Part shown: positions 32,895 to 46,567 of the stretch, piece after piece
Position numbering within the stretch: position 1 is the stretch's first letter
Layout of the letters: each line of letters starts with the position of its first letter
Assembly: GCF_036323735.1 (NCBI RefSeq)
Contig: NC_086022.1
Coordinates: 71,058,702-71,122,701, forward strand
DNA length: 64,000 bases
Direction of reading: 5' to 3'
From: Rattus norvegicus
Lineage: Eukaryota > Chordata > Mammalia > Rodentia > Muridae
The notes under the pieces: model-generated
Told to the model about the DNA's origin: nothing
The model's database searches: none
Seen by the model: the letters and a program-made list of their open reading frames with translations, nothing else
Position numbers and translations under genes: made by a program

Positions 32895-34318
32895 GTTTTG
32901 TGGAAACAATTAAGTAGAAAATAAATGGAGAAATCTTTGAATTTTTCAGACTGGGATTAAGCTTCTCCCTAGAGACTGTACAATGCAAAGCTTCCTCAAT
33001 GCTGTCTCCATTGGTGTATTGCTCCTTGAGAGAGGTCTATAATTCTGATATTAATCAGATCCTACAGAACATGATCATGAAGCCAAAAAAGAGTCTTATT
33101 ATGGGATGTTCCCCTAATAAGAATTATGCCTAAATGTATGAGTATCAACTAGACCCAGGACAAAGCTACAGCTGATCTACTATTCCCGTTATACCAATCA
33201 TATTAACAAAGGAGAGGTCTCTTATAGATACAGTGACTCTCTGAACGAGCAGGATAGTTATTTTTCTATGGGTAAGGATACCTTTATACCTGTGTCTACT
33301 CTGGCCTCCTACCTGCTTACTATATAGAAAGGCAGATAAGTGATGAATTTTCTCAGAAGATTTTAGAAGCTTTCCTTAATTCTTACATTGTTGGATGCCA
33401 TATTTGGATGAGTCATGTCTAACTGTGACTTTGGGTCAATGTCTGTAGATAATGCTGTGATTCAGAAACCCCACTGCTTCCTTTCTGTCTGATGATAAGT
33501 TCCATTCATAGTGCAATTCCCTGAAGAGCTAATATGACCCGACAATAATCTTTCAGGATAATGAGTCAAGTATTTAACAACATTTAATGATCTTTTAAAA
33601 ATAAAATGAAATTTAAAAAAAAAATCAAAGGAATTGGCAAAACTTACAAGCAGAACCCAAGAGAAAGCACATGAAACAGAGACAGACTCATTTGTTTACT
33701 GGGAAATTCTATTAAAAAAAACCAACAAAAAAAACCCCACTAAAACGGAAGCCATAATATCTAAACAAATGACCTGATCCAGAACTCTTCAGGCCTGTAC
33801 ATGCTCTCTCAGTCTCTGTGAGTTCACATGTACATGAGTTATGTTCATTTAGACAGCCTGTTTTCCTGCTATCCTCCATCCCCTCTGTCTCATACAGTCT
33901 ATCTGCCTCCTCTTCCCTGAGGCTCACTGAGCCCCGAGAGGAAGGATTTGATGGAAATATCCTATTGAAGACTGACTGTTTTAAGGACTCTCCTTCTGTG
34001 CATGATGCCTGGATGTGGGTTTATGTATTACTTCCCGTCTGCTTTGAGAAGAAGCTTCTCTTATGGTGACTAAACAAGGCATTGATCTACTTCACTGGCC
34101 AGAGTAATTTAATGATTTTTCAAGAATATTTTGTATCAGTTCAAATACACTGTGATTTTTAACAGTTTCTTCTATTGCTCCAATATATTTTTACAGTGTC
34201 TCCTACTGCACTCTCTCTTGACAGTCCCTGTATTCTGTATGTGATTATTCAGTCCCAGTTTCTCTGAGCTCAACCCCACCCTTTAGCTTTATACCCACTT
34301 GTCTGTATATGAAGAACA
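32894..34318. other. Intergenic DNA without recognisable gene
   Basis: I see no coding region, V-gene relic or nameable repeat. Confidence 0.4.
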
Positions 34319-36601
34319 CATTTTCTTGATTTTAAGTTTTATTTTACATACTCCTGGCCCACTCTCCTGCTGTTCCATATCTTCTCCCTGCCCCACCCTG
34401 TCTCCACTAGGGTAGCCCCACCGCACCCACCCCACCAGACTTCTAAACTCCCTGGGGACTCCAGTCTCTTGAGATTTGGATGCATCTTCTCTCACTGAAC
34501 CCAGACTAGAGGGTCCTCTGCTTTATATGTGTTGGGGGCCTTGTATCAACTGGTGTATGCTGCCTGGGTGATGATCCAGTACCTGAGAGATCTCAGGGGT
34601 CCAAGTTAATTGAGAATGCTGGTCCTCTTCCAGCTTTTCCCTAATTCAACCACAGGGGTCAGCGGCTTCTGTTGATTGCTTGGTTGCAAATACCTGCATC
34701 TGACTCTTTCAGCTGCTTGTTGCATCTTTTGAAGGACAGTGATGATAGGTCCATTTTTGTGAGTGTTCCATAGCCTCAGGAATGGTGTCAGGCCTTGGTT
34801 CCTCAGCCCCCCTTGAGCTAGATCACCTTTGGAGCCTATTGCTGGACCTTCTTCTCCTCAGGCTCTTGTCCATTTCCATTCCTGCAGTTTTTTCAGACAA
34901 GAACAATTATGGGTCAGAATTTTGACTGTGGGATAGCAACCCGAATCTTCACTTGATGTTCTATCTTTCTGCTGGCGGTAGGCTCTACAAGTTCCCTCTC
35001 CCCACTATAGGGCATTTCATCTAGGGTCCCCCTTCTGAGTTCTGAGGGTCTCTCACCTCCCAGGTCTCTGGTGCATTCAGGAGGATACTTCTAACCTCCT
35101 ATCTCCCAAGGTTGCTTGTTTCTTTTCCTTCTGCTGGCCCTCTGGGTTTCAATCCTTTTCCCACCACCCAATACCAGATCATGTTCCCCTCTCCCTGACC
35201 CTGTCCTTTTTTCTCTCCCCAGTCCTTCCTAACCTTCCCCCTTCTGGTTGCTTTCTTCTTCCTCCCAAGTGAGACTGAAGTGTCCTCACTTGGGCCCTTC
35301 AGCTTGTTGACCATTTTGAGTTCTGTGAGCTGAACATTGGGTATCCTGTACTTGTTCTTTTCTGGCTAATATTGACTTATTAGTGAGAACATACATGCAT
35401 GTCCTTTTGGGTCTGAATTATATCATTCAGGATATTTTCTAGTTTCATTCATTTGCCAACAAAACTCAGGATGCGCTCATTCTTAATGGCTGAGTAGTAT
35501 TCCATTGTGAACCACATTTTCTGTATCCCTTTTTCTGTCATGGACATCTTGGTTGTTTCCAGCTTCCGGCTATCACAAATAGGGGTGCTATGAACTTAGT
35601 GGAATAAATGCCCCTATGGTATGGTGGGACATCATTTGGGTATATTCCTAAGAGTGGTATTGCTGGGTCTTTAGGTAGATCTATTTCCAGTTTTCCGAGG
35701 AACTTCCAAATTGATTTCTAGAGTGGTTATAACAGTTTGCAATCCCACCAACAATGGAGGAATGGTCCACTTTCTCCACATTCTCACCAACCTGTATTGT
35801 CACCTAAGGTTTTGCTCTTAGCCATTTTGATTGGTGTAAGGTGGATTCTCATGGTTGTTTTGATTTGCATTTCTCTCATTACTAGGGACTTTGAACATTT
35901 ATTTAGTTGCTTCTCAGCCATTCGAGATTCCTCTGTTGTGTATTCTCTGTTTAGTTCTATAACACGTTTTTTGATTGTGTTGTTTGCTTTTTTAGTGGTG
36001 AGGTTCTTAAGTTCTTTATATATTTTGGATATTAGCCCTCTTTTGAGTGTGGGGTTAGTGAAGATTTTTTTCCCAGTCCATAGGTTGCCGATTTGTCTTA
36101 TTGACTATGTCCTTCACCTTACAGAAGCTTTCCAGTTTCATGAGATTCCATTTCTCAATCAACTCTTCGTTTTAGAGCATGAGTCATTGGAGTTCTGTTT
36201 AGGAAATTTCCTCCTGTGTTAATGAGTTCAAGGCCCTTTCCCACTTTTTATTCTATTAGATTCAGTGTATCTGGTTTTATGTTGAGATCCTTGATCCACT
36301 TGGACTCCAGCTTTGTGAAAGTTGACAAATATGGGTCTATTTTCATTTTCTACATACAGACAGCCAGTTAGACCAGCACCATTTATTGAAGATGCTTTCC
36401 TTTTCCATTGTATATTTTTGGCTTCTTTGTCAAAGAGGAAGTGTGCTTAAGTGTGTGGTTTTATTTCTGGGTCTTCAGTTCTAATCCATTGATTAACCTG
36501 TCTGTCTCTGTACCAGTACAAGAAGTTTTTATCATTTTTGCTCTGTAATAGAGGTTGTGGTCAGGGATGGTGATTCTACCAACTGTTCTTTTATTGTTAA
36601 G

Positions 36602-37320
36602 AGTACAATCCACAGATCACATGAAGCTCAAGAAGAAGGGCCACAAAAGTGTGGATTCTTCAATCCTTTGTAGAAGAGGGAACAAAGATATTAAAAGGAG
36701 GAAATACAGAGACAAAGTTTGAAGTAGAGACTGAAGGAAAGGCTGTCCATAGATAGCCCACCTGGGAATCCAGCACAAACCTATATAGCCACCAAACCCT
36801 GACAATAGCGCTGATGCCAAAGAAGTGCATGTGGACAGGAGTCTGATATAGCTGTCCCCTGAGAGGCTCTGCCAGAGCATGACAAATACAGAGGCAGATG
36901 CTTCCAGTTAACCATTGAACAGAGAACAGGATCCCTATTGGAGGAGTCAGAGAAGGGACTGAAAGAGCTGAAGGGGTTTGCAACCCCATAAGAACAACAA
37001 TACCAACCAACCAAAGCTCCCAGGGACTAAACCACTACCCAAAGAGTACACATGGGCAGACCCATGGTTCCAGCTGCATATGTAACAAAGGACGACCTTG
37101 TTGGGCTCCAATGGGAGGAGAAGCCCTTGGCCCTGCCAAGGTTGGAACCCCCAGTGTAGGGGAATGTCAGGGAGCGGAGGCAGGAAGGGGTGGGTAGGGG
37201 AACACCCTCATGGAAAAATGAGGAGGAGGATGGGAGAGGGAGTTTATGGACCAGAAAGAGGGAAAGGTGATAACATTTGTAATGTAAATCAAAAAATATC
37301 CAATAAAATTTTTCAAAAAA
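36602..37320 (+). mobile_element. L1 3' UTR fragment nested in the old minus-strand L1
   Basis: A plus-strand L1 3' UTR (CACATGAAGCTCAAGAAGAA through the G-rich tract to AATAAAATTTTTCAAAAAAA) interrupts the host ORF2, which ends at TTTTATTGTTAAG and resumes at TTTTTGCTATTTTGC. I could not define a clean target-site duplication. Confidence 0.88.
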
Positions 37321-38149
37321 AATGTTTTTGCTATTTTGCGTTTTTTGCCTTTCCAGAAGAATTTGAGAATTGCTCTTTCCAAGTCTTTGAAGAACCGTGT
37401 TGGGATTTGGATAAGGATTGCATTGAATCTATAGATTACCTTTGGTAGGATGGCTATTTTTACTATGTTAATCCTGCCAATCTATGAGTATGGGAGATCT
37501 CGCCATTTTCTGAGATATTATTTGATTTCTTTCTTGAGAGACTTGAAGTTATTGTCATACAGAACTTTCTCTTGTTTGTGTAGTGCTATCCCAAGATATT
37601 TTATATTATTTGTGGCTATTATGAAGTGAATTATTTCCATAATTTCTTTCTCTATCAGAATTTTGGGGGTCATTTATGTATACTATCATATAATTTGTAA
37701 ATAGTGATACCTTATATTTTTTCTTTGCCAATTTATATCCCCATTATCTCTTTTTGTTGTCTTATTGCTTACCTAGGACTTTGAGTACTATATTGAATAG
37801 ATATGGGAGAGTGGGCATTCTTATCTTGTCCCAGATTTTAATGGAATTGCTTCAAGTATCTCTCCATTTAACTTGATATTAATGGTTGGTAATAAATTGC
37901 TTTTATTATGTTTAAGTCCACACTTAAAACCACCTTGAATTTCTGATATCTTCAATACTTTAAACATGAGGGGTGTTGTATTTTGTCAAATGCTTTTTCT
38001 GCATCTAAGGAGATGCTTGTGTGAGTTTTTCTTTGAGTAATGAATTATATTAATGACTTTTTGTATATGAACCAACCTTGTATCCCTGGGACGAAGCCTA
38101 CTTGATTGTGGTGAATTATGGTTTCGATGTATTTTTGGATTCAGTTTGC

Positions 38150-38535
38150 AAGAATTTTTTTTTATTGGATATCTTTTTAACTTACATTTCAAATGTTGTG
38201 CCCTTTCCCAATTTCCCATCTGGAATCCCCTGTCCTTTCCCCTTTCACTGCCTCTATGGGAGTGCTCCCCCACCTACCCACCTACTCCTTCTATTCTCCC
38301 TGCCTTGGCATTACCCTACACAGAGCCATTGAGCCTTCACAGGGCTAAGGGCCTTTCCTCTCATTGATAATCAGATAAGGCCATCCTCTGCTACATGTGT
38401 GGCTGGAAACATGGGTTCCTCCATGTGTATTCTTTGGTTGGTGGTTTAGTCTCTGGGAGCTCTGGGGAGTCTGGTTGGTTGATATTGATGTTCTTCCTAT
38501 GGTGTTAAAACCCCCTTCAGCTCCTTCAGAAGTGA
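38150..38535 (-). mobile_element. Second nested L1 3' UTR fragment, minus strand
   Basis: A T-rich start followed by reversed L1 3' UTR (AACTTACATTTCAAATGTTG to AACCCCCTTCAGCTCCTTCA) splits the host ORF2 between TTTGCAAGAA and GTGAGACTGGTCTAAAATTC. About 30 bp of host sequence appears lost at the right junction. Confidence 0.82.
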
Positions 38536-41500
38536 GACTGGTCTAAAATTCTCTTTTTTTGGTTAGGTCCTTGTTCAGTTTAGGTATCAGAATAATTGGG
38601 ACTTCATAGAATGAACTATGTAGAGTTATTTCTGTTTTTATTCTTTGGAATACTTTGATGAATATTGATATCAAGTCTTCTTTGAAGGTCTGGTAGGATT
38701 CTGAAATAAATCCATCTGGCTCTGGGCTTTTATTGGTTGGAGGTTTTTATTCTTCTATTTCCTTATAGGATACTGGCCTGTTTAGAAAGTTTACTTGCTC
38801 TTGATTTAACTTTGGTATGTGTTAGACAAACCATCCATTTCACCTAGATTTTCCATTTTTGTTGAGTATAGGCTTTTGTAGTAGGATCTGATGATTTTTT
38901 AATTTCCTCAGTATCTGTTGTTGTGTCTCCCTTTTAATTTCTGATTTTCTTAATTTGGATACTGCCTCTGGGCCCTTAAGGTAGTTTGGTTTATGTATCT
39001 TGTTGATTCTCTCGAAGAACCAGCATTTGGTTTTGCTGATTCTTTGCATTGTTCTCTTTGTTTCTATCTGGTTGATTTCAGCCCTGAGTTTGACTATTTC
39101 CTGCATTCTATTTCTCTTAGGTAAGTTTGCTTCTTTTTGTTCTAGAGCTCTCATGTGTCTTACTAATTTACTAGAGTAAGATCTCTCCGGTTTCTTTACT
39201 AGTGTACTTAGTGCTGTGAATTTTCCTCTGAGCACTGCTTTCTTTGGGTCCCATAAATTTGTGGATGATGTTTCAACATTTTCATTAAATTCCAGGAAGT
39301 TTTTGATTTATTTCTTTATTTAATCCTTGTCCAAATTATCATTGAATAGAGATTTGTTCAGTTTCCATGTGTATGTGGGCTTTTTATTGGTTTTGCTGTT
39401 ATTGAAGACCAGCCTTAGGCCATGGTGGTCTGATAGGGTGCACGGGACTACTTCAATCTTCTTGTATTGGTAGAGGGTTGCTTTTTGACCAATTACATGG
39501 TTGATTTTTGAGAAGGTACCATGAGGTGCTGAGAAGAAAGTGTATTCTTTTGTTTTAGGGTATAATGTTCTATAGATATTTGTTAAATCCATTTGGTTCA
39601 TGTCCTTCAGTAATTTTACTGTGTCTTTGTTTAGTTTTTTTTTCAATGACCTGTCCATTGTTGAGAGTGGGATGTTGAAGTCTACCACTATTATTGTGTG
39701 GGATTCCATGTATATTTTGAGTTTTAGTAAAGTTTCTTTTATGAATGTGTGTGCTCTTGCATTTAGGGCATAGATGTTCAGAGTTGAGATTTTCTCTTGG
39801 TAGACTTCCCCTTTGATGAATAGAAAGTGTCCTTCCTTATCACACTTGATAACTTCTGGCTAAAAGTCTATTTTGTTGGATATTAGAATGGCAACTCCAC
39901 CTTGTTTCTTGAGACCATTTACTTGGAAGACCTTTTTCCATCCTTTTATTCTGAGACAGTGTCTGTCTTTGTTATTGAGGTGTGTTTTTGTATGTAGCAA
40001 AAGACTGGATCTTGTTTGCATATCCAATCTGTTAGCTTATGTCCTTTTATAGGTGAGTTGAGTCCATTAATATTAAGAGAAATTAAAGACAGATTACTGT
40101 TGGTTCCTGTTATATTTGTTTTTATAGGTGGTTTTATGTGCTTGTGGTTCTCTCCTTTTAGCTTCTTTGTGATATGCTTAATATCTTGTCTTTTGTTTGC
40201 TGTAGTTTTCTTCCTTGTGTTGGAGTTTTCATTCTAGGATAGTCGGTAGGGCTGGATTGGTAGATAGATACTGTTTGGCTTTGGGCTGGAATATTTTGGT
40301 TTCTCCTTCTATGTGGATGGAGAGTTTTGCTGGTATCGTAGCCTGGGCTGGCATTTGTTTTATCATAGTGTCTGCATGACCTCTGTCCAGGCTCTTCTGG
40401 CTTTCATAGTCTCTGTTGTGAAGTCTGGTGAAATTCTGATAGGTCTGCCTTAGTTTGTTAGGTGGCTCTTTTCCCTTGCAGCTTTTAATATTCTGTTTTT
40501 TGTTCTGTGGATGTAGTCTTTTGATTATTATGTGACAAGAGGATTTTCTTTTCTGGTCCCATTTGTTTGGTGTTTTACAGACTTATTGTACCTTTATGGT
40601 TATCTCTTTCTTTAGGTTGGAGAAGATTTCATCTATGGTTTTTTTTTAAGATATTTTCAGGTTTTTTGACCTGGGATTCTTTTTTCTTCTATTCCAATTA
40701 TCTTTAGATTTGGTCTTCTCATTGTGTCCTGAATTTCCTGGACATTTTGAGTTAGAAATTTTTTATGTTTTGAATTCTTTTTGACAGTTGTGTCAATGTC
40801 TTCTAAGGTGTCTTCACTACCTGAGATTCTCTCTTCTATCTCTTGTATTCTGTTGGTGATATATCTGTAACTCCTGACCGCTTTCCTAGGTTTTTCATTT
40901 CCAGATTTTTCTCCCTTTGTGATTTCTTTATTTTTTCTACTTCCACTTTTAGGTCTTGGACTGTTTTATGCAATTCCTTCACCTGTTTAATTGTGTTTTC
41001 CTCTATTTTTAAGGGATTTATTTTTTTTTTCTCTTTAAGGGCTTCTACCCGTTTTCTTGCATTTCTTTCAGTGAGCTATTTATCTCCTTCTTAAATTGAC
41101 TCAATTATCTTCGTAAGATAGGATTTTAGGTCAGCTTCCTGATTTTCAGGTGTGTTAGTGTATTCAGGGCTTGCTGTGGTTGGAGAACTGGGTTCTGATG
41201 ATGGCCACGTATAGTATATTGGCTTCTTTTGCTTGTGGCCTTGTGCTTGCCTCTCAGCATCTGGTGTTTACTGATCTGGGTGACTCTGTCTAGAGTCTAT
41301 GCCTTTTGTCCCTGGGTTGCTACAAGTCTCCTGGTAGGCCTGCTGCACTGGCTGTAGCAGATCTCCTGTGGGGCTTTCCAACTGGAGGGTCTTTGGAAGG
41401 GTAGAAAAGCTGCTGATTTGTTGCCTTGGCTAGAGTAGATCTCCTGAGAGGACTTCAGACTGTTGGGTCTTCAAACTCTTTTTCCTGTGTGAAGCTGTTC

Positions 41501-42190
41501 TCCAGGAGGGCCTATAGACTGTTGTTTCTCTTTCCCTGTTTGCAGCAGATTCCAGCAAGGCTTTCAGTTTTTTGAGTCAGTTGCCCTGTCTGCTGCAGAG
41601 GCCCTAGGAGGTCTTCAGACTGTAGTGTCAGTTGCCCAGTTTCTCTTTGTATAGAGGTACTCCTGGGATGTCTTCAAGCTGTGATGTCATGGGTGCAGTG
41701 GATCTCCTGTGATGTCTCCAACTGTGGTGTCTGATGCCCTGGGTGCATCAGATCTCCTGGAATGCCAAAAAAAAAAATCATAGATGAAATCTTCCCCCAC
41801 ATAAAAGCTCTGAGTGCAGTCGATCTTCTGATATGCCTCAGGATATGGTGTCTTCCAGGGAGCAGACTAGCTAGCAGTCAAATGTTCTGAGTGCAGTGGA
41901 TTCTCTGATATGCCTCAGGATATAGTCTCTTCCAGGAAGCAGACTAGCTAGCAGTCTGTCCTAGCAGAAAGAACCAGTCAGAAAGGGAGTGATATTTGGT
42001 AGGTGGGGCAGGAGTTTGGGAGAGGTGGTGGGTTCCTGAGTCCATTGGGCTCCCAGTGGCAGCTGTGAGACTCCAGGGGTGGATGGGGGAGGCTCTCAGT
42101 GCAGTGGATCCTTTGGTATGCCTCAGAACAGAGCAGACTAGCTAGTAGTCTGTCACAGCAGAAAAGACCATGCAGAAGGGGGAACTTTAA

Positions 42191-45100
42191 ATTTTAACTA
42201 TAAATTTGTTTAATTATTATTATACTTGGCTCAGGAGTTAAAAATGTAAGGAATTTGGTCTACAATAATAATTATTCATCCAGAATTCTACATTCTGAAC
42301 TGTACCAAGAACAATTTAAAGTACATAGATCTTTTTATTATCTAGATATACTGAGTTAAAAATTCCAAAATCTATCTGCATACTACTGGGGAGGGAGGTA
42401 AATAGGAGAGCGGAGATGCCCCTTTCAGTATGGGCACTAGATTATCCCCATGATTCCTCTGTAGTAGGCACTCATCTAGAAGCCAGCGAGTAATAGGAAT
42501 AACAGTATTTAATCAAGAACTTCCAGAGTCTCAGAATCATGTTAGAAGCTTCTCTATGTGCTTTATCATCCTTCCCCATTAGCCTCAATCATATTGGCAG
42601 AGTCCACTGGTTTTATGTCTGTTCAGAAAGGGAGGATGCAACAGGCTTTATCTTTTGCATGTTCTCATTCTCAAAAGAATGCCACTCTCAATTTCAGTCT
42701 CTCTTGAGTACTCTATATCATTTATCTGATCTCTTTAAAAGAATCTTTTCATGAGCTTTGTTCTTGCTTTCTAGGCAAAATTCAACTGAATTTCCATATG
42801 GAACTAAAAGTCTCTCATAAGCTACTATTTAATTTACCATTTCATTTAATTATTTTCTGCCTGTTACATTTTCTCTTCAAGTTTGCCGTCTATAATCATT
42901 GCATCTTCTATGTTTCTGGTTGACAAAATTATCTGTGAGTGATCAGTGCAAGCTGGCTTCCCCATAGGCCACTAAATGTGAAAGAATTTATTGCTGAGTT
43001 TATCACCCCATCAGCCTGCCCCCATTCTGGGCACACTGCATTTCCATCACAGTGATTGAAATGATTGTGAGCTCCCCTTCTCAATCGTTATCAGTTTTTA
43101 AATCTATTTGTTTTCCTGTCCCACAGTGTCATTAGTTAACTGCTCATAGGAAGATCTATAGTTGCTGGAAATGCCCTAGCAGTCAGCATGAGTTCATGGT
43201 AGGATGTGTTTCAACAGGAAAGGATCTGGGCTTGGCGATAATTTCAGCATAGGACTTTTATGATTCTTCCAAGAAGTTTGAAACTGGACTGCATCTGGCA
43301 TGATACTGATGTGAAGATGACAGAATTCATGCCCTCTTTTCATGTAAATACATCACTGGACATGACTATCCTAAGATCTGACAAGGAGCTGGGGAGAGAT
43401 GGGAAAGAGCCTTCTCTAGCTTAGAGAGTACACCAAGAAAAATAGTTAATGTTATGATTTGTAGAGCAAACATATTCATCAGATTCAATTTTTCCCTCTC
43501 TGTTTCTGATCTAGTGTATGCTATCACTGCCTGCTTCCTAGGAAATAACACAAAGCTCTCATTTCTGGTCTCCCAGTCATATAACCCATCTATTTACCAT
43601 CATATGCATAGTCACCCAGGGTGTCCATGTTTAACTTTCCAAATTTATGCAGTACACAAAGCCTCTCACAAACACTTTTGTACATGAAAAATCTGAGTGT
43701 TCTAAATTCACTCTAGCCCTTTGAATTCAGCCTAGTTGAACATGTTGTATCTCCTCAAATAGATCATGTTGAATTGGGAGAGCTGTACCTTTTTAAAAGC
43801 TCTCTCCTGTGTCTATTTCTTTACCTCTTACACATTATCCCATTCTTCAGCCAGAGAAGAGCTATCCACAAAAGCTTTTCTGGCTCTCACAGAAAAGAGA
43901 AGCAACTCTTTTCTCCTGTGAAATGATTGCTAGACACCATGATGGGCTTTTAGAATTCTTTCTATCCAGAGTCTTCATAAGACTCTTTAGATTAGGAGTG
44001 ATATCTTGGTAGCTTTACATGCCTGGTACTGAGTATAATTCCTGAAACATAGCATGCTGGAAGGAAGGGGAAAGTGGGGAAGGGACAAAAGCAGGCTCAA
44101 ATGTGTCCTCAAGGACTTAGTTCTTCAAGATTCTCTTTCAAGAACATATTTTCTAACTTCTGTTTAATGTCTATTTAAATTCTCTACACCTCTCATATCC
44201 AAGTCCCCTTAAAAATAAAAAAAAGTTTGGTTTTAAGAAGATTGGTTCAGAGATGTTTAAAAATAAACTGTTTCACTGTACCAAAAAATGTGCATGAATA
44301 CACATATATTTCCCACAGTTAAATCTGATGGTGATATATAATTAACTGAGATCTAAGAAAGGCAAATATGGAAGAATGGTATGGAGAAACAGCAGTTGTT
44401 TTCTTTAAGGGACTCTGCATTTTCAAACAGGAGATACACAAGGAAATGTTTATATGTGTATATAAATATTAACCATGTTTTAATTAATCAGTGTCACCAA
44501 ATTGTGTAATAGGCACAATTGCACAAATTAAAATGTTCTGAGCTCTCAGTGTTTGAAGTGACTTCTAAGAGAAAGATGAACCTAAAATCAATCATCTTAG
44601 GGGGAGTCTAAGTCAAAAAACAAACAAACAAACAAATAAAGAAACAAACAAGAAAACCCAAACCTAACAAGTCAGTGATGATGGGGAAGAGATGGTTGAC
44701 TGATGAACACTCAGTCACTGTATGCTTTCTGGGAAATCAGTGATTGCCAGTTGTTTCTCCATATCTCTTATGTATGTTATATAAATAGAGGTTTGATTTA
44801 CTGCTCACAGCTGCCCCATTGCTGGTTTGATGTAGCAACTCTTTCTATTGAAGAATCCTCACTTTCAGATAGTCAGAGTCCATTCCTGCTTATTCTTCAA
44901 AGCTCATACAACATTGCTTCCTTTCCAGCCTTCATAATTAGATCAAATTTCCCTATAACTGACTGTGAAATCTCTGATGTGCATTTATCTCTAAAACTTG
45001 CTAATCAGTTGCAATTGATGGTTTCCTAAGACCAGGAAAGAATTAGCAGAAATCAGCAGAGTGTCAAACCTACTTTGGACTGGTAAATTAAACAAAAATA

Positions 45101-45262
45101 CCTTTCCTTTGATGTGAACAGTAATACAGATGAAAGTGCATTGAAGAGGGTCATTATGGGACACAGAGCAGTTGGCAGAATTATATCATAATAAACTAAT
45201 TTCCAGAAGAGCCCATTCTCTGACCCATGACCCTAAATACCTTCTTCAGCCCAGCCTGTTCT
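42191..45262. other. Intergenic DNA without recognisable gene
   Basis: About 3 kb of lower-repeat DNA between the old L1 and the TRBV25-like relic. Only short open frames, none with recognisable content. This may be original single-copy locus sequence. Confidence 0.45.
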
Positions 45263-45707
45263 GTGGCTGCCAAGTTCTTCGGTTATCTGGCTTTTAAACA
45301 TCTGGGAGCAGGTAAGATGTCGAATTTTCTAACTCAGGAAGGAAATTATTCTTTTGTGGATTTTTTATTACTATTTTGTCCTCAAACCCCACCCTGGACT
45401 CTGCTGCCAAAAGTTGTCTCAGCCTGCAGGGCTTTTGAATGCTAATATCTCCCATGCTCCAAAGTACTTCATTATGGGGATTAGGATGAAAATTATTCTG
45501 GAATTGTCTCAAACCATGGACTGTGACAAAATGTATTGGTATCAGCAAGACCCAGGAACTACAGCTGACCATATGGCATTAGCAATACAGAGGAATTAGA
45601 GCTTTCCTTTGAGTTTACTGTTCCTGAAAAAGAAAAGAACATCCCCACTTCACCCTGAGGTCTGCCAGACCTTTGAATAGGTCCAGGTGTTCTGTGCCAG
45701 CAGTGAA
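45263..45707 (+). pseudogene. TRBV25-like pseudogene
   Basis: The leader equivalent is 45,263-45,311 (49 bp), ATG changed to GTG, ending CTGGGAGCAG with a GTAAG donor. The V exon starts at 45,430 after CCTGCAG. Translation gives ANISHAPKYFIMG, then SQTMDCDKMYWYQQDPG, which matches human TRBV25-1 as I remember it. The first conserved cysteine is lost (LELSQT instead of LECSQT). A deletion and a TAG (about 45,598) follow FR2. FR3 resumes with LRSARP, and after a 1-nt shift it ends FCASSE, the TRBV25-type ending. RSS remnant at 45,708-45,746: heptamer GGCAGTG, a 23-bp spacer and nonamer CAAAAAAAC. An L1 begins about 20 bp after the RSS. Confidence 0.78.
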
Positions 45708-45764
45708 GGCAGTGTTCATGAACACCTACAAAATGCACAAAAAAACAGTCCCCTCTAGAATCTA

Positions 45765-46560
45765 CATCTTGAGTGAGGTAACCCAATCACAGAAAAACAC
45801 ACATGGTATGCACTCATTGATAAGTGGATACTAGCGCAAATGCTTGAATTACCCTAGATGTACAGAACACATGAAACTCAAGAAGGATGACTGAAATGCG
45901 AATGCTTCACTCCTTCTTTAAAAGGGGAACAAGAATCCCCTTGGCAGGAATAGGGAGGCAAAGTTTAGAATAGAGGCAGAAGGAACACCCATTCAGAGCC
46001 TGCCCCACATGTGGCCCATACATATACAGCCACCAAACTAGATAAGATGGATAAAGCAAAGAAGTGTAAGCTGACAGAAACCAGATCTAGATCTCTCCTG
46101 AGAGACACAGCCAGAATACAGCAAATACATAGGCAAATGCCATCATTAAACCACTGAACTGAGAATGGGACCCCCGTTGAAGGAATCAGAGAAAGGACTG
46201 AAAGCGCTTGAAGGAGCTTGAGATCCCAGATGAACAACAATGCCAACCAACCAGAGCTTCCAGGGACTGAGCCACTACCCAAAAACCATCCATGGACTGA
46301 CCCTGGGCTTCAACCGCATAGGTAGCAATGAATAGCCTAGTAAGAGCACCAGTGGAAGGGGAAGCCCTTGGTCCTGCCAAGACTGAACCCCCAGTGAACA
46401 TGATTGTTGGGGGGAGGGCAGTAATGGGAGGAGGATGGTGAGGGGAACACCCATATAGAAGGAGAGGGGGAGGGGTTAGGGGGATGTTGGCCTGGAAATC
46501 AGGACAGGGAATAACAATCGAAATATAAATAAGAAATACCCAAGTTAATAAAGATGGAGA
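45765..46560 (+). mobile_element. 5'-truncated L1: last ORF2 codons plus 3' UTR
   Basis: Starts at CATCTTGAGTGAGGTAACCC and continues through the ORF2 stop and 3' UTR, with a G-rich tract at 46,405-46,485, to an A-rich tail. It closely resembles the 3' UTR of the next L1 (49,340-50,140), so both belong to the same, fairly young subfamily. Confidence 0.9.
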
Positions 46561-46567
46561 AAAAAAG

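Larger units (their letters stand above)
34320..42190 (-). mobile_element. Old, nearly full-length L1 on the minus strand, with nested L1 fragments
   Basis: Read on the minus strand, from right to left: a 5' UTR with tandem monomer-like repeats (42,170-41,200; the phrase around GACTAGCTAGCAGTC recurs at about 41,880, 41,960 and 42,140), degraded ORF1 (about 41,190-40,230), ORF2 (about 40,110-35,370), then a 3' UTR to 34,320. The endonuclease domain is readable at 39,709-39,320 (FFSAPHGTFSKI and SDHHGL), but the metal-site motif GDFN is mutated to VDFN. Frameshifts and stops break both ORFs. Removing the two nested fragments leaves about 6.8 kb, close to full length. It is inactive. Confidence 0.85.

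Noticed and set aside
20000..45000. Search for trypsinogen genes, which lie within mammalian TRB loci
   Set aside because: No exon with trypsin motifs (IVGGY, GDSGG) was seen; in known loci they lie nearer the ends of the V array.
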